Assembly (NCBI GenBank): GCA_034003145.1
Contig: JAVEZE010000072.1
Location: 1-13,679 of the forward strand
Direction of reading: 5' to 3'
DNA length: 13,679 nucleotides
Origin: JACKPD01 sp034003145
GTDB taxonomy: Bacteria > Spirochaetota > Spirochaetia > CADAEX01
Below, piece by piece: positions 1 to 6,795 of the stretch. Position 1 is the stretch's first letter. Each line of letters begins with the position of its first letter. The notes under the pieces were generated by a model. That model was not told where the DNA came from and made no database searches. It worked only from the letters and a program-made list of their open reading frames with translations. Both the position numbers and the translations under genes were made by a program.

Positions 1-986
1 AAATGAGATCAATTCTTCTTAAAATAAAAAAATACCGTGATAATATCGGAAACGCGGATTTCTCGCACCCCCTTTTCCAGATGACAAGCTGCAGAAATAA
101 TATACTGATAGAAAAAGGATTTAAAGAATACAGTCAAAGCATCCTGCTCGAAAAACTGATTGGGGAAACCGGCGCAGACATCACTTCTCCTCTTACAGGT
201 ATCCAGCCCATGATTCCCGCCTTTACCCATTCATCAGAAGGGAAAATTAGAGATGTTTTTACAAACGCCTGGGGCAAAACAGGGGAAATGATCCCACTTC
301 CCGGCGGTCATGGACAGAATTTTCAGGTATTGAAAGATGTTTACATGAAACTTTATGATGAAGGGAAGCGTTTTGTCTATCTTGGCAATGTAGATAATAT
401 TGGATTCAATATTGATTTTGCGGAAGTGGCAGTCCTTGCCCTTTCCGGGAAACAGGCAGCTTTTGATTTTTCCTTTAAAACATCTGTTGATGTAAAAGGG
501 GGAATTCTGGTCTACGATGAGAAGGAAAAAATCAATTGTGTTGATATAGGGCCCGCGATTTCGGTCAAAGAAGTTGAAGCCAGGGAAAAAGAGGGGAAAC
601 CCATACTTTTTAACTGCGCTACAGGGCTTTTTAACCTTGAATATCTGATAAACAATATTGACAGAATAATTGATAATCTTCCCCTCAGGATAAGCGACCA
701 GGAAAAGGACGCAGGCAGATATTCACAGGCGGAACAGACAACCTGGGAAGTTATCGGGATTCTTGATGATTTTCTGATTTTCGGAGTTGATAAATATAAA
801 AGATTTCTTGCGTCAAAGCTTTTTATGGAAAATCTTTTAATAAGCCGTCCTGATAAAATTGTAAAATATTTTGATAAAAACCCTGATGATGCGATGAATA
901 TTGTCTCACACAATATGAACAGAGGGCTTGAGAATATTTTAACATCTGAAATGGATATGAAAAATCTTAATGGTATATGGCAATAG
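1..986 (+). CDS. UTP-glucose-1-phosphate uridylyltransferase (UDPGP family), C-terminal part, 5' end outside window
   Basis: This enzyme probably makes UDP-glucose from UTP and glucose-1-phosphate in the cytoplasm, for surface glycans and glycolipids. About 327 residues are visible, counted from an ATG at position 3. Motifs seen are PLPGGHGQN (98-106), GNVDNIG (128-134) and the KTSVDVKGG stretch (159-167). They match the uridine- and sugar-binding core of the eukaryote-type UDPGP family (UGP/UAP), not bacterial GalU. The usual N-terminal nucleotide-binding loop (LxGGxGTRLG type) is absent, so the gene must begin upstream and the ATG at position 3 is probably internal. The end is the TAG at 984-986. 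It converges on the ferredoxin gene with a hairpin between them. A related UDP-N-acetylhexosamine pyrophosphorylase is the main alternative. Family is confident, exact substrate less so. Confidence 0.82.
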   Translation, partial: MRSILLKIKKYRDNIGNADFSHPLFQMTSCRNNILIEKGFKEYSQSILLEKLIGETGADITSPLTGIQPMIPAFTHSSEGKIRDVFTNAWGKTGEMIPLPGGHGQNFQVLKDVYMKLYDEGKRFVYLGNVDNIGFNIDFAEVAVLALSGKQAAFDFSFKTSVDVKGGILVYDEKEKINCVDIGPAISVKEVEAREKEGKPILFNCATGLFNLEYLINNIDRIIDNLPLRISDQEKDAGRYSQAEQTTWEVIGILDDFLIFGVDKYKRFLASKLFMENLLISRPDKIVKYFDKNPDDAMNIVSHNMNRGLENILTSEMDMKNLNGIWQ

Positions 987-997
987 AATCGGCGCGT

Positions 998-1054
998 AAA
1001 AAAAGCTGCCGGCTCACATACGACAAAGCGCATAAGCAGGGCAGCTTATATTTT
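998..1054 (-). terminator. Rho-independent terminator of the ferredoxin gene, possibly bidirectional
   Basis: Perfect 8-bp arms AAGCTGCC (1003-1010) and GGCAGCTT (1040-1047) enclose 29 bases that can themselves pair partly (GCTTATGCG against the CGTATGTGAGC segment on the minus strand), giving a long near-continuous stem. On the minus strand the stem runs into seven T (complement of 998-1004), a good terminator for the ferredoxin gene ending at 1092. On the plus strand the tail TTATATTTT (1046-1054) is weaker but could also stop the uridylyltransferase transcript. Confidence 0.7.
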
Positions 1055-1091
1055 AAAGGCACCGGTTATTGACAGCGCCGGCAGTGGGGCA

Positions 1092-1262
1092 TCAGCCCGC
1101 TTCTATAGCATCGACAGGACAAACTTCCGCGCAGACCCCGCATGATGTGCAAAGATCCGGGTCAATATATCTCATGTCATCTTTTTCGCTGATTGCTTCA
1201 ACAGGGCATTCCGGTTCACATGCGCCGCAGTTTGTGCATTCATCTGTTACTTTGTAAGCCAT
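1092..1262 (-). CDS. 2[4Fe-4S] ferredoxin, 56 residues
   Basis: A small soluble electron carrier of the clostridial type. Two complete cluster motifs are visible: CTNCGACEPECP with Cys 9, 12, 15 and 19, and CTSCGVCAEVCP with Cys 38, 41, 44 and 48. Together they bind two [4Fe-4S] clusters. Length and the near two-fold repeat fit the family exactly. I chose the ATG at 1262 (protein begins MAYKVTDE) because AGGAGG lies a normal distance upstream; an ATG 27 bases earlier (1289) has no such site. The gene stands alone with its own probable promoter and terminator, so the sequence does not show its redox partner. Oxidoreductases such as pyruvate:ferredoxin oxidoreductase are usual partners in anaerobes, but none is present here. 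Confidence 0.95.
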   Translation of the reverse strand: MAYKVTDECTNCGACEPECPVEAISEKDDMRYIDPDLCTSCGVCAEVCPVDAIEAG

Positions 1263-1295
1263 TTCTGACCTCCTAAAATTTTTGTTCATAGATAT

Positions 1296-1322
1296 ATTAT
1301 ATTAACTATTGTTTTTTTTCAA
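1296..1322 (-). promoter_or_regulatory. Probable sigma70-type promoter of the ferredoxin gene
   Basis: On the minus strand a perfect TATAAT (complement of 1296-1301) follows TTGAAA (complement of 1317-1322) with a short 15-base spacer. An overlapping TAATAT two bases further on gives a 17-base spacer. Start of transcription would fall about 25-30 bases before the ATG at 1262, leaving room for the AGGAGG site. Confidence 0.45.
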
Positions 1323-1346
1323 TCATTATGTCCAGAATAATATAAA
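1318..1346 (+). promoter_or_regulatory. Weak candidate promoter of the LarA-like gene
   Basis: TTCAAT (1318-1323) and TATAAA (1341-1346) are 17 bases apart and would give a leader of about 50 bases before the ATG at 1403. The -35 match is poor and the region is AT-rich, so this is only a candidate. It overlaps the -35 of the divergent ferredoxin promoter, so the two could interfere. Confidence 0.3.
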
Positions 1347-1402
1347 TAATACACCTATCTTTAAAACAGCTGAAGAAGAAAATCTACAGAGCAGGAGCAG
1401 CA

Positions 1403-2698
1403 ATGACACTTGAAATATATAACAGCAAAAATCTTCTTGAAGAATCTGAAATATTTGAATTCATGGGGAAAATCTCAAAGTTACTTGAAAAAAAAGAAAA
1501 AATACTTCTTCTGCCTCCTGATATTTCCCGTTTTTCATCCGGCGCAGGAAGGCTTTCACAGCTGCTTTACAGGTCAGAGGCAGGCAGCAGGATAAAAAAG
1601 ATTATTCCTGCCACAGGGACTCACAATCCCATGTCGCTTTATGAAAAAAAAGCAATGTTTGGTGAGATTCCGGATAATCTTTTTTCAGTCCATGACTGGA
1701 AAAAAAACCTTGGCCATGCAGGAACAGTACCGGAAGATTTTATAAGGGAGAAAACCGGCATCAGCGGATATTCAATTCCGGTTTGGCTCAATAATAATGT
1801 TCTAAGCCGGGAATATTCAACCATTGTTTCAATAGGACAGGTTGTTCCCCACGAAGTAGCTGGGATGGCAAACCACAACAAGAATATTATTATCGGGACA
1901 GGGGGAAGTGAGATAATAAACCTGTCACACTACCTGAGCGCGGTTTTTGGTATGGAAAAAATTATGGGGCAGTGTGAAAACCCTGTCCGCAGCATATTTG
2001 ACTATGCGGAAAACAATTTTCTTCAAGGCCGTGATATATTCTACATCCTCACAGTATGCGGGAGCCAAAGCGTCAGAAGCAGTGAGAGCAGCATAAGGTG
2101 CTCCGGGGGGAGAGGCAGACAGAGCCGCCGGGGTATTAAGGGTATTTTTGCAGGGTATGGAAAGGAATGCTACAACAGGGCATGCGCGGCATCTGAAAAA
2201 GAAAACATTTTCAGCCTCGCGAAAAAACCTGCAAAAATTGTTGTATCACTTGATAAAAACATAAAAAGCATGTGGATAGGGAACAAGGGGATATACAGAA
2301 GCAGGCTCGCTGCCGCAGACGGAGGAGAGCTGATAATAATTGCTCCCTGGGTGGAAACATTCGGAGAGGACAAAACACTTGATTCAATAATCAGGAAATA
2401 CGGATATATGGGAAAAGAGGCAGTGACAGAAGCAGTTGAATTAAACAATGATCTAAAGGAAAACCTTTCCGCTGCAGCGCACCTTATACACGGCTCATCT
2501 GAAGGGAGATTTAAAATAAGATGGTGCCCGGGAAAAATTGAAAAGAAGGATGTATTAAAGGCTGGATACGACTATGCCTCACCAGGAAATATCCCTGAAA
2601 AATATAACCCGGCAAATCTTGAAGAAGGTTTTAATCATATAAAAGGTGAAGAAATCTACTATATTTCAGACCCTGGTCAGGGGCTCTGGAGAGGCTGA
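1403..2698 (+). CDS. LarA-like (DUF2088) protein, nickel-pincer lactate racemase family
   Basis: Relative of lactate racemase LarA, which uses a nickel-pincer nucleotide cofactor to racemise or epimerise 2-hydroxy acids. Seen: PPDISR (38-43), ATGTHNPMS (70-78), VHDW (96-99), HEVAGMANHNK (150-160) and SH at 175-176. From memory, the spacing of His150, Lys160 and His176 equals that of the cofactor ligands His174, Lys184 and His200 in Lactiplantibacillus LarA. The C-terminal half has GELIIIAPW and SAAAHLIHGSSEGRF, typical of the long DUF2088 branch. The ATG at 1403 follows GGAG. Length of 431 is near the family norm, but residues about 219-244 are a Ser/Arg/Gly-rich insert encoded by GC-rich DNA. 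No larB, larC or larE is in the window. The stop lies 22 bases inside the opposing lipase gene. Substrate unknown. Confidence 0.8.
   Translation: MTLEIYNSKNLLEESEIFEFMGKISKLLEKKEKILLLPPDISRFSSGAGRLSQLLYRSEAGSRIKKIIPATGTHNPMSLYEKKAMFGEIPDNLFSVHDWKKNLGHAGTVPEDFIREKTGISGYSIPVWLNNNVLSREYSTIVSIGQVVPHEVAGMANHNKNIIIGTGGSEIINLSHYLSAVFGMEKIMGQCENPVRSIFDYAENNFLQGRDIFYILTVCGSQSVRSSESSIRCSGGRGRQSRRGIKGIFAGYGKECYNRACAASEKENIFSLAKKPAKIVVSLDKNIKSMWIGNKGIYRSRLAAADGGELIIIAPWVETFGEDKTLDSIIRKYGYMGKEAVTEAVELNNDLKENLSAAAHLIHGSSEGRFKIRWCPGKIEKKDVLKAGYDYASPGNIPEKYNPANLEEGFNHIKGEEIYYISDPGQGLWRG
2059..2133 (+). repeat. GC-rich in-frame insertion, candidate dispersed repeat
   Basis: About 75 bases with roughly two-thirds G+C by hand count lie in DNA of about 40 % G+C. 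They encode a Ser/Arg/Gly-rich peptide (about residues 219-244) between the conserved YILTV and GIKGIFAG segments of the LarA-like protein. The reading frame is kept. A GAGCA/TGCTC inverted repeat lies at 2086-2102. The minus strand is also open through the segment. No second copy occurs in this window, so calling it a repeat is inference; boundaries are approximate. Confidence 0.45.
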
Positions 2699-3660
2699 GC
2701 CGATTTTCCGTCTCCCCCCCTGTTGATATCTCTATAAGCGTTCCAGAGTTTTGCAGCATAATAGAAAGGAGAATGATCAAAAAAATCCATCCTCCTTGTT
2801 TTTCCAAGATGCATTATAAGCTCATCAACCCCAAGTGTCAGGAAAATTTCCTTTTCCTTGCTTCCGCCGTCAGATGCGAATTTATTCAGTATTTTATTCT
2901 TTATCTTCCCTTTTTCATCAATAAATTTAAGTATCCCCTTGTGGGTATATTCCTCGCCTGTTCTGGCATAAAGTATTTTTTTTGAGGGAAGAGTTGTAAC
3001 AATATCGTTGTTGTTAACAGTCCTGTACACGCTGGCTTTAATTGAGTCGGTAAAGGCTCTGTTGCCTGCCCGTGGACAGCCGTAGGTATAAACACAGTCT
3101 GTATCAGGAAATCTTGATGCGGCAATTAAAGCCAGCGCGCCGCCCAGGCTGTGCCCTGTGAAAAAAACACGGAGATTAGGGTTTTTATTCTTCTGTTCAG
3201 AGAGATAGCTGTAAAGCTTATCCTCGCCTTCCCAAATCTCATCCAGCACCTCCCTGAAACCTGAATGGACAAGTCCTCCGGTTTTTTCTTTCGTCATTGT
3301 AATCTTAAGATCTGCGATAAAACCGGGGACAGACCTTAATCCTTTCATCTCTGTTCCCCGGAATGCCACTACAAGATAGTCGCTGTTTCCCGCGGTAAAA
3401 CACCGCGCAACCTTCTTTCCGATAAAAGAGCGAAAATTATAAAGTCCTGCATAATAAAACGCGTATTTGATAAAGGCTGGATGGCAATAGACAAGTAATG
3501 AAGATTCAGCTAGAAAGCAGGAGTTTTCTAAAGAAAAATCATCTTCTTCATATAAAAAACCTGTATGTCTTACCCGCTCAAAATAGGGATAATCCATATT
3601 CGGCGGAAGAAGTTCATCGCTGTCAATTTTTTTTGGAAGTTTTATCTTTTCCGGAAGCAT
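2677..3660 (-). CDS. Class 3 lipase-like alpha/beta hydrolase
   Basis: Predicted triacylglycerol-lipase-like hydrolase of 327 residues. Seen: FRGTE (100-104), where the family's oxyanion-hole region lies; the nucleophile elbow GHSLGG (169-174, Ser171); YGCPRAGN (193-200); NNNDIV with probable catalytic Asp219; and DHSPFYY with probable catalytic His296. This is the Ser-Asp-His order of lipase class 3. There is no signal peptide or membrane segment, so it is likely cytoplasmic or exported by an unseen route. I chose the ATG at 3660, preceded by AGAGGA at good spacing; upstream in-frame ATGs at 3666 and 3699 lie deeper inside dxs. It overlaps the end of dxs by 38 bases, so it is probably translated from the same message. 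The true substrate (lipid, ester or polymer) cannot be told. Confidence 0.85.
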   Translation of the reverse strand: MLPEKIKLPKKIDSDELLPPNMDYPYFERVRHTGFLYEEDDFSLENSCFLAESSLLVYCHPAFIKYAFYYAGLYNFRSFIGKKVARCFTAGNSDYLVVAFRGTEMKGLRSVPGFIADLKITMTKEKTGGLVHSGFREVLDEIWEGEDKLYSYLSEQKNKNPNLRVFFTGHSLGGALALIAASRFPDTDCVYTYGCPRAGNRAFTDSIKASVYRTVNNNDIVTTLPSKKILYARTGEEYTHKGILKFIDEKGKIKNKILNKFASDGGSKEKEIFLTLGVDELIMHLGKTRRMDFFDHSPFYYAAKLWNAYRDINRGGDGKSAQPLQSP

Positions 3661-5521
3661 TTTCATCCTCTGCGATAAAATTGAATATGCTCTGCGCATC
3701 CAGCAGATTGCTTTTAATCAGTTCTTTCCTTGATCCATGCTCTGGGTAATAATCGCCAAGCCCCCTGTATAAAAAATCTGTTTTTATCTTTCTTTTATAT
3801 AAAAGAGAAGCAATATATTCTCCCGCGCCATTGACTTCTGTATTATCCTCAAACAGATAAACCTTTCTGTAGCCTGAAATGATTTCACACAGATAATCTT
3901 CATCAACCGGTTTTAAAAAACACAGGTTATAAATATCATTTTTTATCCCTTTTCTCCCTAAAAGAAAAGCTGCCTCGCTGATACAGGAAAGAATTCCGCC
4001 ATATCCCATCAAAAGGATATCTGAACTGTTTTTATACAGGAATCTGCCCTTTCCCTGTGTGATTTCATGTGACTCTCCCACCGGATCAGGGGCTACATCT
4101 TTTGGAAACCTTATCATAACCGGTTTTTCAGACTTGATAGCATATTCAAGCATATTCTCAACATCACTTTGATCATAGGGAGAAAGCAATTGGAGGTTGG
4201 GAACGCTCCGGAAAATTGATATGTCAAAAATACCCTGATGGGTCTCTCCATCGTTTGGAACCAGCCCTGCCCTGTCTACCGCAAATATTACAGGAAGAGA
4301 CTGAAGCGCTGCATCATGAATTACCTGATCAACAGCCCTCTGCATAAATGTTGAATAGATAGCCACGACCGGCTTCATGCCTGACGCTGCAAGGCCAGCA
4401 GCAAAAGTCACAGCATGCTGCTCTGTTATCCCAACATCAAAGAAGCGGTCAGGATATTTAAGCTTAAAATTTTTAAGCCCGGTCCCTTCTGCCATTGCTG
4501 CGGTAATCGCGACTATCCTCTTGTCATTCCGTGCAAACCTGATAAGGGCTGATGAAAATGCGTCAGTATAGGTAATTATGCTTTTTTTCTCCATTTTTCC
4601 ATCAACAACAGAAAACGGAGAAACACCGTGGTAAAAGGTAGGGTCTCCTTCGGCATGTTCATACCCTTTCCCTTTTACCGTGGAAACATGTACTACAACT
4701 GGTTTGGATATTTTCTTTACCTTTTCAAGCACATTTATAAGCTGTTTCATGTTGTGGCCGTCAATCGGCCCTACATACTCAAATCCAAGATCAGAAAAAA
4801 GGTTATCCTTGTAAAAAACCGCTTTAACCCCTTTTTTACACCTTGTTATTGATTCATGTATAAAATTTCCAGCAAACGGTATTTTTTTAACCATATTGTC
4901 AAAATTTTTTCTGAAAGTCTGATAAAACATTGTTGTCGTAAGCCTGCTTAAGTAATGAGACAATGCTCCTACATTTGCGTTTATTGACATATTGTTGTCA
5001 TTAAGAACAACTATCAGCTCTTTTCCAAGATGACCTGCATGATTTAATGCTTCAAAAGCAATCCCGCCGGTCAGTGAACCGTCTCCGATTACAGCAATTA
5101 CCTTGCCTGGAATATTCTGAATCTGCATCCCTGCAAGAATTCCAAGCCCTGCCGAAATTGAGGTTGAAGAGTGTCCTGTGTTGAACGGGTCATGGATACT
5201 TTCAGATCTTTTGGGAAAACCGCTCAGTCCACCCTCCTGCCGCACAGTGTGGAACTGATCCTTTCTCCCTGTGAGTATCTTATGAGCATAACACTGATGC
5301 CCCACATCCCAGATTATTTTATCCAAAGGCGATTTGAAAACCCGGTGGAGCGCTATTGTAAGCTCCACTACTCCGAGGTTAGAGGCAAGATGTCCTCCGT
5401 TGGCGCTTACTACCTCAATAATCCTATTTCTTATTTCACCTGACAGTTTTTTAAGATCCCTGACAGATAGAGCTTTCAGATCTTCAGGCTGGTTAACTGT
5501 CTCTAAAACTGATTCATCCAA
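3623..5521 (-). CDS. dxs: 1-deoxy-D-xylulose-5-phosphate synthase
   Basis: Condenses pyruvate and glyceraldehyde-3-phosphate to DXP, the first step of the MEP isoprenoid pathway; DXP also feeds thiamine and pyridoxal synthesis. The 632 residues match full-length DXS. Seen: NGGHLASNLG (41-50), WDVGHQ (71-76), the thiamine-diphosphate motif starting GDGS (146-149) and continuing to NDNN (174-177), GPIDGHN (251-257), and FDVGITEQHA (361-370) with the catalytic Glu367. The start is TTG at 5519-5521: an AGGGGG site lies about 7 bases upstream, an in-frame TAA lies just beyond it, and the nearby ATG (5526) is in another frame. The rare start codon may lower expression. The lipase gene overlaps its 3' end. 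Upstream are a hairpin and the tiny mS38-like gene, and I see no clear promoter of its own. Confidence 0.96.
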   Translation of the reverse strand: MDESVLETVNQPEDLKALSVRDLKKLSGEIRNRIIEVVSANGGHLASNLGVVELTIALHRVFKSPLDKIIWDVGHQCYAHKILTGRKDQFHTVRQEGGLSGFPKRSESIHDPFNTGHSSTSISAGLGILAGMQIQNIPGKVIAVIGDGSLTGGIAFEALNHAGHLGKELIVVLNDNNMSINANVGALSHYLSRLTTTMFYQTFRKNFDNMVKKIPFAGNFIHESITRCKKGVKAVFYKDNLFSDLGFEYVGPIDGHNMKQLINVLEKVKKISKPVVVHVSTVKGKGYEHAEGDPTFYHGVSPFSVVDGKMEKKSIITYTDAFSSALIRFARNDKRIVAITAAMAEGTGLKNFKLKYPDRFFDVGITEQHAVTFAAGLAASGMKPVVAIYSTFMQRAVDQVIHDAALQSLPVIFAVDRAGLVPNDGETHQGIFDISIFRSVPNLQLLSPYDQSDVENMLEYAIKSEKPVMIRFPKDVAPDPVGESHEITQGKGRFLYKNSSDILLMGYGGILSCISEAAFLLGRKGIKNDIYNLCFLKPVDEDYLCEIISGYRKVYLFEDNTEVNGAGEYIASLLYKRKIKTDFLYRGLGDYYPEHGSRKELIKSNLLDAQSIFNFIAEDENASGKDKTSKKN

Positions 5522-5555
5522 TTCATTTCCCCCTGCTTAATCAGGCAGCGTATCC

Positions 5556-5612
5556 AAATAAAAATACCCCGGAATGATACTACAATACAACGCTTATAAT
5601 ATCATTCCGGGG
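5556..5612 (-). terminator. Strong hairpin terminator or attenuator between the mS38-like gene and dxs
   Basis: Perfect 12-bp arms CCCCGGAATGAT (5567-5578) and ATCATTCCGGGG (5601-5612) enclose a 22-base loop. On the minus strand the stem is followed by TATTTTTATTT, so it works for transcripts coming from 5725. On the plus strand there is no T run. It ends about 35-45 bases before the dxs start codon, leaving little space for a separate dxs promoter. Confidence 0.8.
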
Positions 5613-5632
5613 CTTGAGTTGAGTAGAAAGAC

Positions 5633-5725
5633 TTATTTTTTGTTCTTGTGTCTGTTCTTTCTGAGTTTTTTCTTTCTTTTATGAGTTGCAATTTTATGTC
5701 TCTTTCTTTTTCTTCCGCAAGGCAC
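5633..5725 (-). CDS. AURKAIP1/COX24 (mS38)-like small basic ribosomal protein, 30 residues
   Basis: A 30-residue, Lys/Arg-rich protein beginning MPCGRKRKRHKIATHK and ending in NRHKNKK. This is the pattern of bacterial AURKAIP1/COX24-domain proteins, relatives of mitochondrial mS38 and mycobacterial bS22, bound to the small ribosomal subunit. Almost every residue from 5 onward is basic or conserved in that family as I remember it. Start is GTG at 5723-5725, preceded by AAGGAGA about 7 bases upstream; there is no ATG alternative. The gene has its own good promoter (5764-5792) and a strong hairpin after its stop, so it is a tiny self-contained transcription unit ahead of dxs. The family is confident; its role in this organism's ribosome is inferred from homologues. 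Confidence 0.88.
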   Translation of the reverse strand: MPCGRKRKRHKIATHKRKKKLRKNRHKNKK

Positions 5726-5763
5726 AGCAGCTCTCCTTATTTATCAATTCCAATCTAACAACC

Positions 5764-5792
5764 ATTATGCAAATGCATCAAAAATGAGTCAA
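5764..5792 (-). promoter_or_regulatory. Sigma70-type promoter of the mS38-like gene
   Basis: On the minus strand TTGACT (complement of 5787-5792), a 17-base spacer and CATAAT (complement of 5764-5769). Transcription would start near 5757, giving a leader of about 30 bases that holds the AAGGAGA ribosome site before the GTG at 5725. It lies back to back with, but does not overlap, the plus-strand promoter at 5813-5841. Confidence 0.7.
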
Positions 5793-5812
5793 CCCCATAA
5801 ATTTAAATGATG

Positions 5813-5841
5813 TTGAAAGATTAACAATTAAAGTATATATT
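5813..5841 (+). promoter_or_regulatory. Promoter of the 5851 gene, implying a leaderless or near-leaderless mRNA
   Basis: TTGAAA (5813-5818), a 17-base spacer and TATATT (5836-5841). Only nine bases separate the -10 box from the ATG at 5851, so transcription should begin at the start codon or within about three bases of it. No Shine-Dalgarno sequence is visible before this ATG, which agrees with leaderless initiation. Confidence 0.6.
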
Positions 5842-5850
5842 AAAATCAAT

Positions 5851-6795
5851 ATGGATCAGATCTTAAATATTGTTTCAATCTGTCATACTGATAATGAAAT
5901 TAATCGAATTATTAAAAAAAGTAAAGAGCTGGAACCTTTATATACAATTCATTTTTCCCAGAACGAGGATTTTTTTTTAAAAACAAAAGCCCCTGTTACA
6001 ATTCCGTATTTCAAGATACATCATAACTTTGACAACCCGCAGCCGGACAGCAGTTATACAGGCAAACTCGCAGGTATTATTGAGCAGATTATGCCTGTAA
6101 TTGCACCTGTACTAATAGATACAGAGTATTTTTTCGATCCTGCAGAACTTCTGCGCCCTGTTTTTTTCAAACCATATAATATTGAAGGGCGGGATTATCT
6201 TTATATTGCAAGACTTGATCTTTCTTTCAGGCCTCACGACTGTGAGATCATTGAAATGGGAGGAAATGATCTAACCCACACTTTTACAACTCAAAATCTT
6301 TTTCTTGATGTCAATATACTGCCGGTAGAAAAAATAGTTGAAAAAGAAGGCGGCAGAACAGACTTTAACATAAAACAATCAATTTCTAAGACATGGATAG
6401 GCGAAACAGGCAGGGGCTATTTTATTCAGGGGATCTGGATGGACAGCGAGCTTACAAAATTTTTTACAAAACTTTTCCTGCCAGCTGATTTTCTTTCCTA
6501 CCCTTATTACCCCTTTGTATGTAAATACCGTACAATATCCCATGTCCCGATTAATTTCTCATCTGTTTCACGGGAAAAAAACATAGCTATTCTTGACAGA
6601 TCCTTTAATTTCATAGAGCCGCACATGAGAGAGATTGAAGAAGAATTCAGGATTTCCACTTTTTCCCCTGAAATGAAACTTTTTAAAAACCTGAAGAAAA
6701 AAATCAACAGCCAGTGGTATCATGATTTTAAATCACTTAAAATAAGAAGATACATAAACAGCCGGGGAATGAAAGAGTATGAACTTAAAATCTGA
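5851..6795 (+). CDS. Protein of unknown function, 314 residues, co-transcribed with murD
   Basis: I do not recognise this family. The protein is soluble-looking, with no signal peptide, membrane segment or cysteine cluster. It is rich in aromatic residues, for example LIDTEYFFDPAELLRP near residues 89-104 and YPYYPF near 217-222. A central segment reads LSFRPHDCEIIEMGG (about 127-141), then ETGRGYFIQGIWMD (about 186-199). The C-terminus from about 270 is strongly basic and ends in KEYELKI. The ATG at 5851 has no ribosome site and lies just after a -10 box. Its last 17 bases overlap murD in another frame, so the two are very likely translated from one message. A role tied to cell-envelope synthesis or growth is suggested only by that link. 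Confidence 0.8.
   Translation: MDQILNIVSICHTDNEINRIIKKSKELEPLYTIHFSQNEDFFLKTKAPVTIPYFKIHHNFDNPQPDSSYTGKLAGIIEQIMPVIAPVLIDTEYFFDPAELLRPVFFKPYNIEGRDYLYIARLDLSFRPHDCEIIEMGGNDLTHTFTTQNLFLDVNILPVEKIVEKEGGRTDFNIKQSISKTWIGETGRGYFIQGIWMDSELTKFFTKLFLPADFLSYPYYPFVCKYRTISHVPINFSSVSREKNIAILDRSFNFIEPHMREIEEEFRISTFSPEMKLFKNLKKKINSQWYHDFKSLKIRRYINSRGMKEYELKI

Noticed and set aside
512..1033. 173-codon open frame on the minus strand
   Set aside because: It is antisense to the well-conserved uridylyltransferase and its protein shows only low-complexity hydrophobic and serine-rich sequence.
2042..2140. Pair of compensating frameshifts in the LarA-like gene
   Set aside because: The other two plus-strand frames do not yield the conserved family sequence here and one meets a stop at 2094, so an in-frame insert fits better.
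3661..3699. Longer lipase start at 3699 or 3666
   Set aside because: Both lie deeper in dxs, while the ATG at 3660 has an AGAGGA site at proper spacing and leaves the conserved domain whole.
5524..5526. ATG just upstream of dxs as the start codon
   Set aside because: It is out of frame with DXS and too close to the AGGGGG site; the TTG at 5519-5521 is in frame with good spacing.
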